NCBI GenBank assembly: GCA_017617145.1
Contig: JAFZWX010000188.1
Coordinates: 1 to 21,822, forward strand
Direction of reading: 5' to 3'
DNA from: Treponema sp.
GTDB lineage: Bacteria > Spirochaetota > Spirochaetia > Treponematales > Treponemataceae
DNA: 21,822 bases
Shown: positions 12,934 to 20,805 of the stretch, piece by piece
How positions within the stretch are numbered: the stretch's first letter is position 1
How the letters are laid out: every line of letters starts with the position of its first letter
The notes under the pieces: model-generated
Seen by the model: the letters and a program-made list of their open reading frames with translations, nothing else
Database searches by the model: none
What the model was told of the DNA's origin: nothing
Position numbers and translations under genes: made by a program

Positions 12934-15729
12934 ATGGAAGAAAACGAAGACAAAGAAATCAATCAGGCTCCGGTACAGGAAACACCTGATATAAAGGAAA
13001 AAAAGGTGAAAGAACCAAAACAGAAAAAGGAAAAGCCTGCTAAGGAACCTAAAGCTCCAAAAGAACCAAAGGCTCCTAAAGAAAAGAAGGCTAAAAAAGC
13101 AAAGAAATCAAAATATCCGGACTGGTACATTGGACCTCCAAAACCAATGAAGACCAAGAAATTTGAATTTCACAAACCAACACCTAAATTCTGGGTTGGC
13201 TTTGGTTTTACAATTGCAGTCCTTGGATTTTTGACCTATATAGTTATAAGACTCGTTCAGGTTGGAAAAGCCGTTCAGCCTCAGTTTGAGTACTATGAAT
13301 ATGATGCCGAAAAACAGCCGGAATCATATGTACTTGAAAATTCAAAGATTAAATTCGAACTTGATCCTAAAACTACACAGTTTACTATTACTCAAAAGGA
13401 TACAGGAAAAATCTGGTATTCAAATCCGCCTCAGGCAAAGAGCGACCCAATGGCTCTTGCAAAAGAAAAGAACAATATGATGTCTACAATGCTCATTAAG
13501 TATTCAACCGAAAACGGAAGTGAAGATACTTATGATTTGTATACAAACAGTGTTCAGCGAAACTTCTACACAGTTTCACAAAAAGGCAATGAAGTAAGGG
13601 TAGATTACACTGTAGGTCAGATGGACCGTGAATATATATTCCCGCTTATTCTTTACCAGTCAGAGCTCGAAAAATGGCAGGAAGGTCTTCCAAAGAGTGA
13701 AGTTCGTGCCATGGAACGTGCTTACCATAAATATACTGTAAACAGTTTTAAAGGCGATGAGCTTGAATCTATGCTTACAAAGTATCCTAAGATGGAAGAT
13801 GAGCCTCTTTACCTTGTATGGGAAAACATCCAGACCTTCTTAAAGGAACAGATGGAAGAGGTGTTTGGTAAGCAGGGCTTTACTTATGAAGACTATCTTA
13901 AGAACAAGGAATTGTACAAGGAATCAAACATCAAGGAAGTTCCGGCCTTTAATCTTAGTGTTATCTATAAGCTTACAGATAAGGGCTTTATGATTGACAT
14001 TCCGCTTGATGATATTTCTTACCGACTTAAGTATCCTATTATTCTTCTTTCTACACTTCCATATTTTGGAGCCGGTGGAAAAGAAGATACAGGTTACATC
14101 CTTATTCCAGAAGGCGGCGGAAGTATTATAAACTTCAATAACGGTAAAACAAAGCAGAACGGTTACTATGCCGACTTCTACGGCTGGGACTATGCAATGG
14201 ACCGTAAAGCTGTTATTACCGAAACCCGTGCTTCTTATCCTTTGTTTGGTATTTCAAACGGCGATTCAAGCTTTATTTCTATAATAGAGCAGGGTGCCGA
14301 ATATGGTGGTGTTACAGCAGAAATTGCAGGAAAACTTGGAAGCTACAACTATGCTCGTGCCGATTTCCGTATGCTCCACAGTGAACAGTACGAAGTAACA
14401 ACACGTACAACAAATGCACAGTTCAGCTTTGAAAACAATCTTCCAAAGGGTGAACATATTGTTCAGACATTTACATTTGTAGATAGTCCTTCGTATGTAG
14501 AAATGGCAAAAACTTACAGAGATATTCTTTTTGCCGGTGCAAAGAAAACTACAAATAAAACAGTTCCGCTTGCAGTAGAAATTGTTGGTGCAATCGAAAA
14601 GAAACAGCAGGTTATGGGTATGCCAAAAACAAAACCTTATGCACTTACAACTTATAAAGAAGCCGGTGAAATCATTAATGAAATTGAAGATATGGGCTTT
14701 AAAGATGTAAACTACAAGCTTTCGGGCTTTATAAACGGCGGTGTTCGTTCCAAAATGATGAACAAAGTTCGTTTTGTAAGTCAGCTTGGAGGTTCTTCCG
14801 GCTTTAAGAAAATGCTCAAATCTGTTTCTGATACTTCGGCAAAAATTTATCTTGACGGTGCTGTTCAAACTCAGTACAGAACAGGTTTGTTTGGTGGCTT
14901 CTTCAGTTACAGAGATGCAGCCCGCTTTGTAAGTGATGAGCTTTGTAAATTATATGAATATTCTGACCTGTGGTACGGAAAAGATGCTAACAGAGATTCA
15001 TACTATCTTCTTAAGCAGGAGCTTCGTGACGAAGGTGCAGATATATTCTCAAAGAAGGCTGTAAAACTTGGTATAGACGGTATTTCTTATAAAGACAACG
15101 GAAAACTGCTTTCTTCCGACTTTAATGACAGACATCTTACAACTCGTGCTGCTGCAAAACAGGCACAAATTGATAAAATGAAAGAAGCAAATGATAAGGG
15201 ACTTGGTATTATGATAAATGCCGGTAGTGATTATGCATTACCTTATGTAGATTTCATTACAAACATGGATCTTCACGGAAATGCATATGCAATCATTGAC
15301 CAGACAGTTCCTTTCTACCAGATTGCACTTCATGGTTATAAGAATTACACTGGCTCTCCAATAAATCTTGGTTACGAAAAAGACCAGATTATTCTTGAAT
15401 CTGCCGAAACTGCTGCCGGTTTGTATTACACTTTCATGGAAGCTTCTTCTATGAAGCTGCAGGAAACCTTCTATACAGAGTACTATTCAAGTCATTTTGA
15501 TTCATGGAAGGAACAGTTCCAGGATTCTTATGAAAGATACAACAAGGAGCTTGGTGTAGTAGCCAACAGCCTTATTGTTGATCATGAATATGTAACTGAA
15601 CAGGTTTCAAAAACAACCTTCGAAAACGGTTACGTTGTATATGTAAACTTTGGATATCAGAGTTACAGAACACCTACAGGAAAAAATATTCCCGAAAGAG
15701 ATTACAGAATTTTGAAGGTGGAGGACTAA
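12934..15729 (+). CDS. DUF5696-type membrane-anchored ectoprotein, possible glycoside-hydrolase-like fold
   Basis: 931 residues. The cytoplasmic N-terminus (about 1-80) is a Lys/Pro/Glu low-complexity tail with KEPKAP-type repeats. A single helix at about 86-108 follows, then a large exported part. Its first half (about 120-540) is beta-rich (ENSKIKFELDPKTTQFTITQ, KDTGKIWYSNPP). The second half (about 560-870) reads like a TIM barrel, with successive strand ends at VNYKLSGFINGG, AKIYLDG (Asp641) and LGIDGISYKDNG (Asp715, Asp721), then GIMINAGSDYALPYVD. The end (VVYVNFGYQSYRTPTGKNIP) fits a C-terminal beta domain. I assign it to DUF5696 from memory of this layout and gene context; hydrolase activity is inference. 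ATG 12934 lies 7 nt after AGGAGG (12921-12926), so a TTG at 12928 is not used. Confidence 0.75.
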   Translation: MEENEDKEINQAPVQETPDIKEKKVKEPKQKKEKPAKEPKAPKEPKAPKEKKAKKAKKSKYPDWYIGPPKPMKTKKFEFHKPTPKFWVGFGFTIAVLGFLTYIVIRLVQVGKAVQPQFEYYEYDAEKQPESYVLENSKIKFELDPKTTQFTITQKDTGKIWYSNPPQAKSDPMALAKEKNNMMSTMLIKYSTENGSEDTYDLYTNSVQRNFYTVSQKGNEVRVDYTVGQMDREYIFPLILYQSELEKWQEGLPKSEVRAMERAYHKYTVNSFKGDELESMLTKYPKMEDEPLYLVWENIQTFLKEQMEEVFGKQGFTYEDYLKNKELYKESNIKEVPAFNLSVIYKLTDKGFMIDIPLDDISYRLKYPIILLSTLPYFGAGGKEDTGYILIPEGGGSIINFNNGKTKQNGYYADFYGWDYAMDRKAVITETRASYPLFGISNGDSSFISIIEQGAEYGGVTAEIAGKLGSYNYARADFRMLHSEQYEVTTRTTNAQFSFENNLPKGEHIVQTFTFVDSPSYVEMAKTYRDILFAGAKKTTNKTVPLAVEIVGAIEKKQQVMGMPKTKPYALTTYKEAGEIINEIEDMGFKDVNYKLSGFINGGVRSKMMNKVRFVSQLGGSSGFKKMLKSVSDTSAKIYLDGAVQTQYRTGLFGGFFSYRDAARFVSDELCKLYEYSDLWYGKDANRDSYYLLKQELRDEGADIFSKKAVKLGIDGISYKDNGKLLSSDFNDRHLTTRAAAKQAQIDKMKEANDKGLGIMINAGSDYALPYVDFITNMDLHGNAYAIIDQTVPFYQIALHGYKNYTGSPINLGYEKDQIILESAETAAGLYYTFMEASSMKLQETFYTEYYSSHFDSWKEQFQDSYERYNKELGVVANSLIVDHEYVTEQVSKTTFENGYVVYVNFGYQSYRTPTGKNIPERDYRILKVED

Positions 15730-15730
15730 T

Positions 15731-16642
15731 ATGAGAAAAAGAAAAGTAGGGCTTATGGGCAGACGCGCCGTATACGGATATCTGTTTATTTTGCCTTTTA
15801 TAATCGGTTTTATATTTTTTATGCTAAAGCCGCTTGGTCAGTCATTCAAAATGTCTCTTTCGGATGTAACGATTTCTACCAAAGGCTTTGAACTTGCATA
15901 CAATAATTTTGCAAACTTTAAGAAAGCATTTTTGATTGATGCTGAATTCAATCGTCTGCTTGTAGAAGGAATAGGAAGTATGTTCTTCCGTTCTATAGCA
16001 ACAGTAGTATTCAGCTTCTTCGTAGCTTTACTTCTTAATCAGAATTTCAAGGGAAGAACTTTAGCTCGTTCTATCTTCTTCCTTGCTGTAATTCTTTCTT
16101 CTGGTGTACTTGTTGGTCTTGAAAACAATAACTCACTCATGGCGCAGCTTAAAGATACAATTGAAGAAGCGGGTAGTGCAAACTCAATTACAGTAGTTCT
16201 TGAGCGAATTCTTGTTCCCGATGCCCAGGGTTTAGGCGGTATAAGTTCAAGAATGTTTGCAAAGGTATTTGAAATTATTGATTCCATTTATGATGTTGCA
16301 ATGGCTTCTGGTATTCAGATTATTATCTTCCTTTCTGGTCTTCAGAATATTTCTCCAAGTATGTTCGAAGCTGCTCAGATGGAAGGTTGTACAGCCTGGG
16401 AAAGTCTTTGTAAAATTACAGTTCCAATGATAAGTCCACTGCTTCCTGTATGCTGGGTTTATACAATCGTTGACTTTTTCATGAAATCAGATAATGCGGT
16501 TATGACAAAAATCAACGACAACGTACTTGCCCTGCAATATGGATTCAGTTCTGCAATGGCCTGGGTTTACTTTGTTGTGTGTATGTTATTAATTGGAATC
16601 TCATCGCTGATTCTTTCAAAGGTGGTATATAATTATGACTAA
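15731..16642 (+). CDS. ABC sugar transporter permease, MalF-like (second pair)
   Basis: 303 residues, six or more hydrophobic segments. The opening YGYLFILPFIIGFIFFMLKP is typical for MalF-like subunits. The EAA loop is FEAAQMEGCTAWESLCKITV followed by PMISP. Between the third and fourth helices it carries a non-hydrophobic stretch of about 55 residues (about 135-190) that would face the outside; the first MalF-like permease of this cluster lacks an equally long one. GGTGGAGG, ending 6 nt before the ATG, is the ribosome site and lies inside the end of the DUF5696 gene. The next permease overlaps it by 8 nt. Confidence 0.92.
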   Translation: MRKRKVGLMGRRAVYGYLFILPFIIGFIFFMLKPLGQSFKMSLSDVTISTKGFELAYNNFANFKKAFLIDAEFNRLLVEGIGSMFFRSIATVVFSFFVALLLNQNFKGRTLARSIFFLAVILSSGVLVGLENNNSLMAQLKDTIEEAGSANSITVVLERILVPDAQGLGGISSRMFAKVFEIIDSIYDVAMASGIQIIIFLSGLQNISPSMFEAAQMEGCTAWESLCKITVPMISPLLPVCWVYTIVDFFMKSDNAVMTKINDNVLALQYGFSSAMAWVYFVVCMLLIGISSLILSKVVYNYD

Positions 16643-17660
16643 GAAAAATAAAAAGGATTTAACTCCTACAGCATTGAATAATTCAGCAGCCGCAAAACGT
16701 GCAACCTTCTGGGAACGCAACGAAGCTTCTGATGGTATTCTTCTTACCGAAACAATCAAAAAATATGCCATCGCTATTTTCAGAGGCATTCTATTGTTTG
16801 GAATGTGCTTTATGATTATTCAGCCGATTTTGAATAAGTTTTCTGTAAGTTTTATGGCCGAAAAAGATTTGTATGATACAACAATTATTCTTGTACCAAA
16901 GCATTTTTCTTTAAATAACTGGAAAATTGCTGCAATTCTTTTAAATTACAAAACAACTCTGTTTAATACAATCTGGGTTTCTCTGCTTGTTTCAATAATT
17001 GAAGTATGTACCTGTAGTGTAATTGGTTATGGTTTTTCACGATTCCAGTTCCCTCTTAAAAAGTTCTGGTTCTTCTGTGTAATTCTTGTAATCGTTATTC
17101 CTCCACAGACAATTTCTACCTCCTTGTTCCTGCATTTCCGTTACTTCAATTTCTTTGGAAAAACAATAAACCTGCGTGGAAACATTATACCTTATATTCT
17201 GCTTTGTCTTACCGGACAGGGACTTAAAAACGGTTTGTACATTTTTATGATTCGTCAGTTCTTTATGGGTTTCCCGTTTGAACTTGAAGAAGCTGCTTAC
17301 GTAGACGGATGCGGACCTTTGAAGACATTCTTTAGAATTATGATTCCTGGTGCCAAACCAATCATTACATCTTGTTTCTTGTTTTCTTTTGTATGGCAGT
17401 GGACCGACAGCTTCTATTCAAATCTTTTCTTAGGTAAAGTTCAAATGCTTGCAATATCACTTACTACAGTAGTAGATAAGTTTGGTATTTACTTGAACAG
17501 TCTGCAAGGTGGTTCCGGTACAGTTATTGCACCTATTGGTTATGCAAACGCTGTTCTTTCTACAGCAATGATTCTTGGTGTTTTCCCGGTTATTGTTCTG
17601 TATGTATTCTGCCAGCGTCTGTTCGTAGAAAGCCTTGCAAGTACAGGTGTAAAGATGTAA
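16635..17660 (+). CDS. ABC sugar transporter permease, MalG-like (second pair)
   Basis: 341 residues, longer than the first-pair MalG-like protein because of a hydrophilic N-terminal extension of about 45 residues before the first helix. The EAA loop is LEEAAYVDGCGPLKTFFRIM followed by IPGAKP, and the C-terminus ends ESLASTGVKM. Its start overlaps the upstream gene by 8 nt and AAGGTGG lies inside that gene, so the two are translationally coupled. With the preceding permease it forms the second channel, presumably served by the lipoprotein binding protein that follows. Confidence 0.92.
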   Translation: MTKKNKKDLTPTALNNSAAAKRATFWERNEASDGILLTETIKKYAIAIFRGILLFGMCFMIIQPILNKFSVSFMAEKDLYDTTIILVPKHFSLNNWKIAAILLNYKTTLFNTIWVSLLVSIIEVCTCSVIGYGFSRFQFPLKKFWFFCVILVIVIPPQTISTSLFLHFRYFNFFGKTINLRGNIIPYILLCLTGQGLKNGLYIFMIRQFFMGFPFELEEAAYVDGCGPLKTFFRIMIPGAKPIITSCFLFSFVWQWTDSFYSNLFLGKVQMLAISLTTVVDKFGIYLNSLQGGSGTVIAPIGYANAVLSTAMILGVFPVIVLYVFCQRLFVESLASTGVKM

Positions 17661-17664
17661 TTAG

Positions 17665-17690
17665 ATAGGGGATTTTTCCTATTTTTTATT
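17665..17690 (+). terminator. Weak hairpin and T-tract after the second permease pair
   Basis: ATAGGGG (17665-17671) can pair with TTCCTAT (17676-17682), with two G-T wobbles and a 4-nt loop, followed by TTTTTATTTT. The stem is short, so it may only partly stop transcription before the separately promoted binding-protein gene. Confidence 0.4.
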
Positions 17691-17718
17691 TTACAAATTA
17701 AAAAACTGGTGGTATACT
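17690..17718 (+). promoter_or_regulatory. Internal promoter for the lipoprotein binding protein
   Basis: TTTACA (17690-17695, 5 of 6) and TATACT (17713-17718, 5 of 6) are separated by exactly 17 bp. Transcription would begin near 17725, followed by AAAAGGAG (17733-17740) and the ATG at 17749. This gives the binding protein its own expression, as is common where binding protein is needed in excess of the channel. Confidence 0.7.
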
Positions 17719-17748
17719 AGTTTTATAAAAATAAAAGGAGTTTTTTTT

Positions 17749-19140
17749 ATGAAAAAAATTACAATCGTTGCTTTGTCAGCATTGTGTGTACTCGCATTTG
17801 CTGCTTGTGACAAAAAAGGCGGATCATCTGCTGCAGCAAAAAAAGCCGCTGCAAACGGTGACTATTCAAAATTAAAGGTTGTTAAAGACCCTGCAACAAA
17901 GAAAGCTTATGACTTTGGCGGAATGGAAGTTGCTGTTTACGACTGGTGGACAAACCCAGATGCAGCTCCAGCTTCAAAAGCAGCTGAAGATCAGCTTAAC
18001 TACCGCAAGTATCTTGAAGAAACATACAACTTCAAGTGTCAGCAGAAAGACCTTCAGGCAGGATGGGGTGATCACCCTGCAGAAGTAGCTAACTACTGTA
18101 TTACAGGTGGTGATGATGCTCGTATTTTCATCATCGACTCTCGTTCAGCATTGAGCGGTGCTGCTAACGGTCTTTGGGCAGATGTTTCTAAGTGTCCAGA
18201 TATCGATTGGACAAAGTCAAAGTGGAACAAGGCTGTTTGTTCAGTTCTCCCAGGCTATACATTTGCTGTAGGAAAACCAGAACCACGTCAGTGTATCTTC
18301 TTCAACAAGCGCGTTCTTCAGGAAAATGGTTTTGACCCAGATGAACCATACAATCTCCAGAAGGAAGGAAAATGGACATGGGAAAAATTCGAAGAAATGT
18401 GTAAAGCTTTGACAAAAGATACAGATAACGATGGTATCATCGATCAGTATGCTCTTTCTGGATTCAACTCAGAATTCGCTGCTCCAGCTATCTACTCTAA
18501 CGGTGGACAGATTACTGGACGTGATTCAAACGGAAAGCTCTACCTCGATACAAGCGACAAGACAATGGAAGCTTGGAACTGGTCACAGCACATTTTCGAC
18601 AACTACAACAGACCACAGGAAGCTGGTGCTAACTGGGATCAGTTCAAGTCTGACTTCATCAACGGATTCACTGCATTCTACAACGATCAGGAATACGATG
18701 CACAGCCAAATGGTTTGCTTGCTAACATGAACGATGACTGGGGTATGGTATGTTTCCCACTCGGACCTAACGGAGACGGAAAATACTTTACTATGAACCA
18801 GGACAACATGCTCATCATTCCTGCTTACTATACACAGGACAAAGTTAACAAGATCATGAAGATCTATGACTTCTGGACTGACGATGTACCAGGATACGAA
18901 GATGAAGATTCTTGGAAGGAATCATACTACGGTTCATTCCGCGATACACGTGCTGTTGATGAAACAATGCAGTACATGATGGACAACTCTAAGTCTTGGG
19001 ATGCTTGGCTTGTTCCTAACTTCAACTGGTCACAGCTTTCTTGGACAACTTGTTCAAGCGATCCAAGCGAAACACCACAGGAAGCTTACGATCGTATGAG
19101 AAACGAACTCCAGGCTGCTTTGGATGATGTAAACAAATAA
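17749..19140 (+). CDS. Sugar-type ABC transporter solute-binding lipoprotein
   Basis: 463 residues. A lipoprotein signal (MKKITIVALSALCVLAFAAC) places the acylated cysteine at residue 20, followed by a Lys/Ala/Gly-rich tether. The mature part is a type-1 extracellular solute-binding protein: VAVYDWWTNP near the start, IFFNKRVLQENGFD, WTWEKFEEMCKAL and GFTAFYNDQEYDA. DTDNDGIIDQYAL is a calcium-loop-like insertion often seen in binding proteins of this group. Many aromatic residues in the mature part suit sugar stacking. It has its own promoter and a strong terminator. Codons favour C-ending forms (TTC, AAC, TAC) and CTC more than in neighbouring genes, a sign of high expression. It presumably serves the second permease pair. 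Ligand unknown. Confidence 0.93.
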   Translation: MKKITIVALSALCVLAFAACDKKGGSSAAAKKAAANGDYSKLKVVKDPATKKAYDFGGMEVAVYDWWTNPDAAPASKAAEDQLNYRKYLEETYNFKCQQKDLQAGWGDHPAEVANYCITGGDDARIFIIDSRSALSGAANGLWADVSKCPDIDWTKSKWNKAVCSVLPGYTFAVGKPEPRQCIFFNKRVLQENGFDPDEPYNLQKEGKWTWEKFEEMCKALTKDTDNDGIIDQYALSGFNSEFAAPAIYSNGGQITGRDSNGKLYLDTSDKTMEAWNWSQHIFDNYNRPQEAGANWDQFKSDFINGFTAFYNDQEYDAQPNGLLANMNDDWGMVCFPLGPNGDGKYFTMNQDNMLIIPAYYTQDKVNKIMKIYDFWTDDVPGYEDEDSWKESYYGSFRDTRAVDETMQYMMDNSKSWDAWLVPNFNWSQLSWTTCSSDPSETPQEAYDRMRNELQAALDDVNK

Positions 19141-19166
19141 TTTGTAAACATCAGGTAGTTTTGTAA

Positions 19167-19201
19167 AAGGCGAGTGTCATAAAAGGCACCCGCCTTTTTT
19201 T
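19167..19201 (+). terminator. Intrinsic terminator of the transport cluster
   Basis: AAGGCGAGTG (19167-19176) pairs with CACCCGCCTT (19187-19196) except for one A/C mismatch, around a 10-nt loop, and continues into T7. It lies 27 bp after the binding-protein stop. Confidence 0.88.
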
Positions 19202-19206
19202 ATGAG

Positions 19207-19310
19207 ATTCCCGGGTCAAGCCCGGGAATGACAAGGATTGTTGTGTCATTGTGGGCTTGACCCGGGAATGACAAGAATTGTTGTGTCATTGTCGGGCTTG
19301 ACCCGACAAT
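19207..19310. repeat. Three palindromic CCCGGG/GACCC-type repeat units
   Basis: 19207-19233 contains CCCGGGTCAAGCCCGGG between ATT and AATGACA. 19244-19273 is a related unit in the opposite orientation (TGTCATTG...GGGCTTGACCCGGGAATG). 19284-19310 is a third with compensatory changes (CGGGCTTGACCCG). The linkers AAGGATTGT and AAGAATTGT are also alike. Units of this kind recur between genes in several bacterial groups; each folds into a short GC-rich hairpin. Confidence 0.85.
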
Positions 19311-19317
19311 CTTTCAA

Positions 19318-19346
19318 TTGAAAAAGTCTCCGTTATGATTTATAAT
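19318..19346 (+). promoter_or_regulatory. argH promoter, probably giving a leaderless message
   Basis: TTGAAA (19318-19323, 5 of 6) and TATAAT (19341-19346, 6 of 6) are spaced by 17 bp. The ATG starts 7 nt after the -10 box, exactly where transcription should begin, and no Shine-Dalgarno sequence exists in between. Confidence 0.75.
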
Positions 19347-19353
19347 ATTTTAT

Positions 19354-20787
19354 ATGTCTTCACACGGAACAATCACAAACGATAATCATGCAGCTTTATG
19401 GCACGGACGCTTTGCTGAAGGTCCAGATGCGGCTGCAGTAGAATTTGAAACTTCAATAAATGACGATATGCGCATGGCAATAGTCGATATAGAAGGCAGT
19501 ATTGCTCATGCCAAAATGCTTGCTAAACAAAAACTCATTTCAAAAACAGAAGAAAAAGCAATAAAAGAAGGACTTCTTTCTATAAAGGGCGACCTTCTTT
19601 CTGGTAAAGATAAAAACGGTAACCCATTCACAGTTGATCTTTCTGCCGAAGATATTCATTCCTTTATAGAAGCAACCCTTACCGACAGAATTGGCGAACC
19701 TGGAAAAAAAGTTCATACTGGTCGCAGTCGTAATGACCAGATTGCACTTGATGAACGTCTCTATCTTAAAACTCAGATTACAGAACTTAAAAAAGAGCTT
19801 ATAACTCTTATAAAAACTCTTGTTTCAATCGCTCAGAAAAACAAAGAAACAATTATGCCTGGCTTTACACACATGCAACACGCACAGCCTGTAACACTTG
19901 CACATCATGTTTGCGCCTGGGCTTGGATGTTCACACGAGATTTTGAACGGATAAGCGATGCCTTTAAACGTGTAAATATTTCACCAATAGGTTCTGGTGC
20001 TCTTGCTACAAGCGGCCTTCCTCTAGACCGTGAATATGAAGCAAAGCTGCTCGGTTTTGCAGGTGTAACTCCAAACTCTCTCGATACAGTAAGCGACCGC
20101 GATTATTATCTGGAAGTTTCTTCAGACCTTTCACTTCTTCAAATGCATCTTTCTCGTGCCTGTGAAGAAATAGTACTTTGGTCTACAACAGAATTCAGTT
20201 TTGTAGATTTAAGTGAAAAGTGGAGTACCGGAAGTTCAATAATGCCGCAGAAAAAAAATCCCGATTTTGCAGAACTTATCCGTGGAAAAACTGGTCGTGT
20301 TTACGGAAACATGGTAGCACTCTTTACAATGATGAAAGGACTCCCTCTTTCTTACGATCGCGATATGCAGGAAGATAAATCAAGTTTTTTTGAAGCCTAC
20401 GATACAGTACTTTCAAGTGTAAAAATCTTTACTCAAATGGTAAAAACAGCACGCTGGAATAAAAAAACAATGGCTGCTGCGTGTGATGGTGGTTATCTTA
20501 ATGCAACAGATATAGCCGATTATCTTGTTCGCAAAGGTCTTCCGTTCCGTACGGCACACGGTGTTTCTGCTGGTCTTGTTCGTATAGCCATAGAAAAAAA
20601 TTGTCGTCTTGAGGAACTTGATTTTACCGAATACCAGAAGGCATCACCGCTTTTTAAGAAAGATATTTATGAACTTATAACACCTCAAAAGTGTGTAGAA
20701 ATAAGAAAAACAACTGGTGGCCCGTCGCCACTTGCAGTTGAAAAACAGATTGAACAGCTTTCTGCTTTTATTGCTGCAAATAAATAA
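19354..20787 (+). CDS. argH: Argininosuccinate lyase
   Basis: 477 residues. It cleaves argininosuccinate to arginine and fumarate, the last step of arginine synthesis. LWHGRFAEGPD near residue 14 is the usual beginning of ArgH; HTGRSRNDQIALD and the signature GSSIMPQKKNP (293-303) with its catalytic serine are intact, as is MPGFTHMQHAQPV. The size is slightly above the common 455-465 because of about 13 extra N-terminal residues. No other in-frame start would keep the LWHGRF motif, and the promoter position favours a leaderless transcript. An amino-acid-binding lipoprotein follows 18 nt downstream, probably in the same transcript. No other arginine gene is in view. Confidence 0.95.
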   Translation: MSSHGTITNDNHAALWHGRFAEGPDAAAVEFETSINDDMRMAIVDIEGSIAHAKMLAKQKLISKTEEKAIKEGLLSIKGDLLSGKDKNGNPFTVDLSAEDIHSFIEATLTDRIGEPGKKVHTGRSRNDQIALDERLYLKTQITELKKELITLIKTLVSIAQKNKETIMPGFTHMQHAQPVTLAHHVCAWAWMFTRDFERISDAFKRVNISPIGSGALATSGLPLDREYEAKLLGFAGVTPNSLDTVSDRDYYLEVSSDLSLLQMHLSRACEEIVLWSTTEFSFVDLSEKWSTGSSIMPQKKNPDFAELIRGKTGRVYGNMVALFTMMKGLPLSYDRDMQEDKSSFFEAYDTVLSSVKIFTQMVKTARWNKKTMAAACDGGYLNATDIADYLVRKGLPFRTAHGVSAGLVRIAIEKNCRLEELDFTEYQKASPLFKKDIYELITPQKCVEIRKTTGGPSPLAVEKQIEQLSAFIAANK

Positions 20788-20805
20788 GCATAGGGGTATC
20801 CTGAT

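Noticed and set aside
14266..14868. 200-codon open frame on the minus strand inside the DUF5696 gene
   Set aside because: It is Cys/Phe/Asn-rich without domain features or a ribosome site, as expected for an antisense shadow of an AT-rich coding gene.
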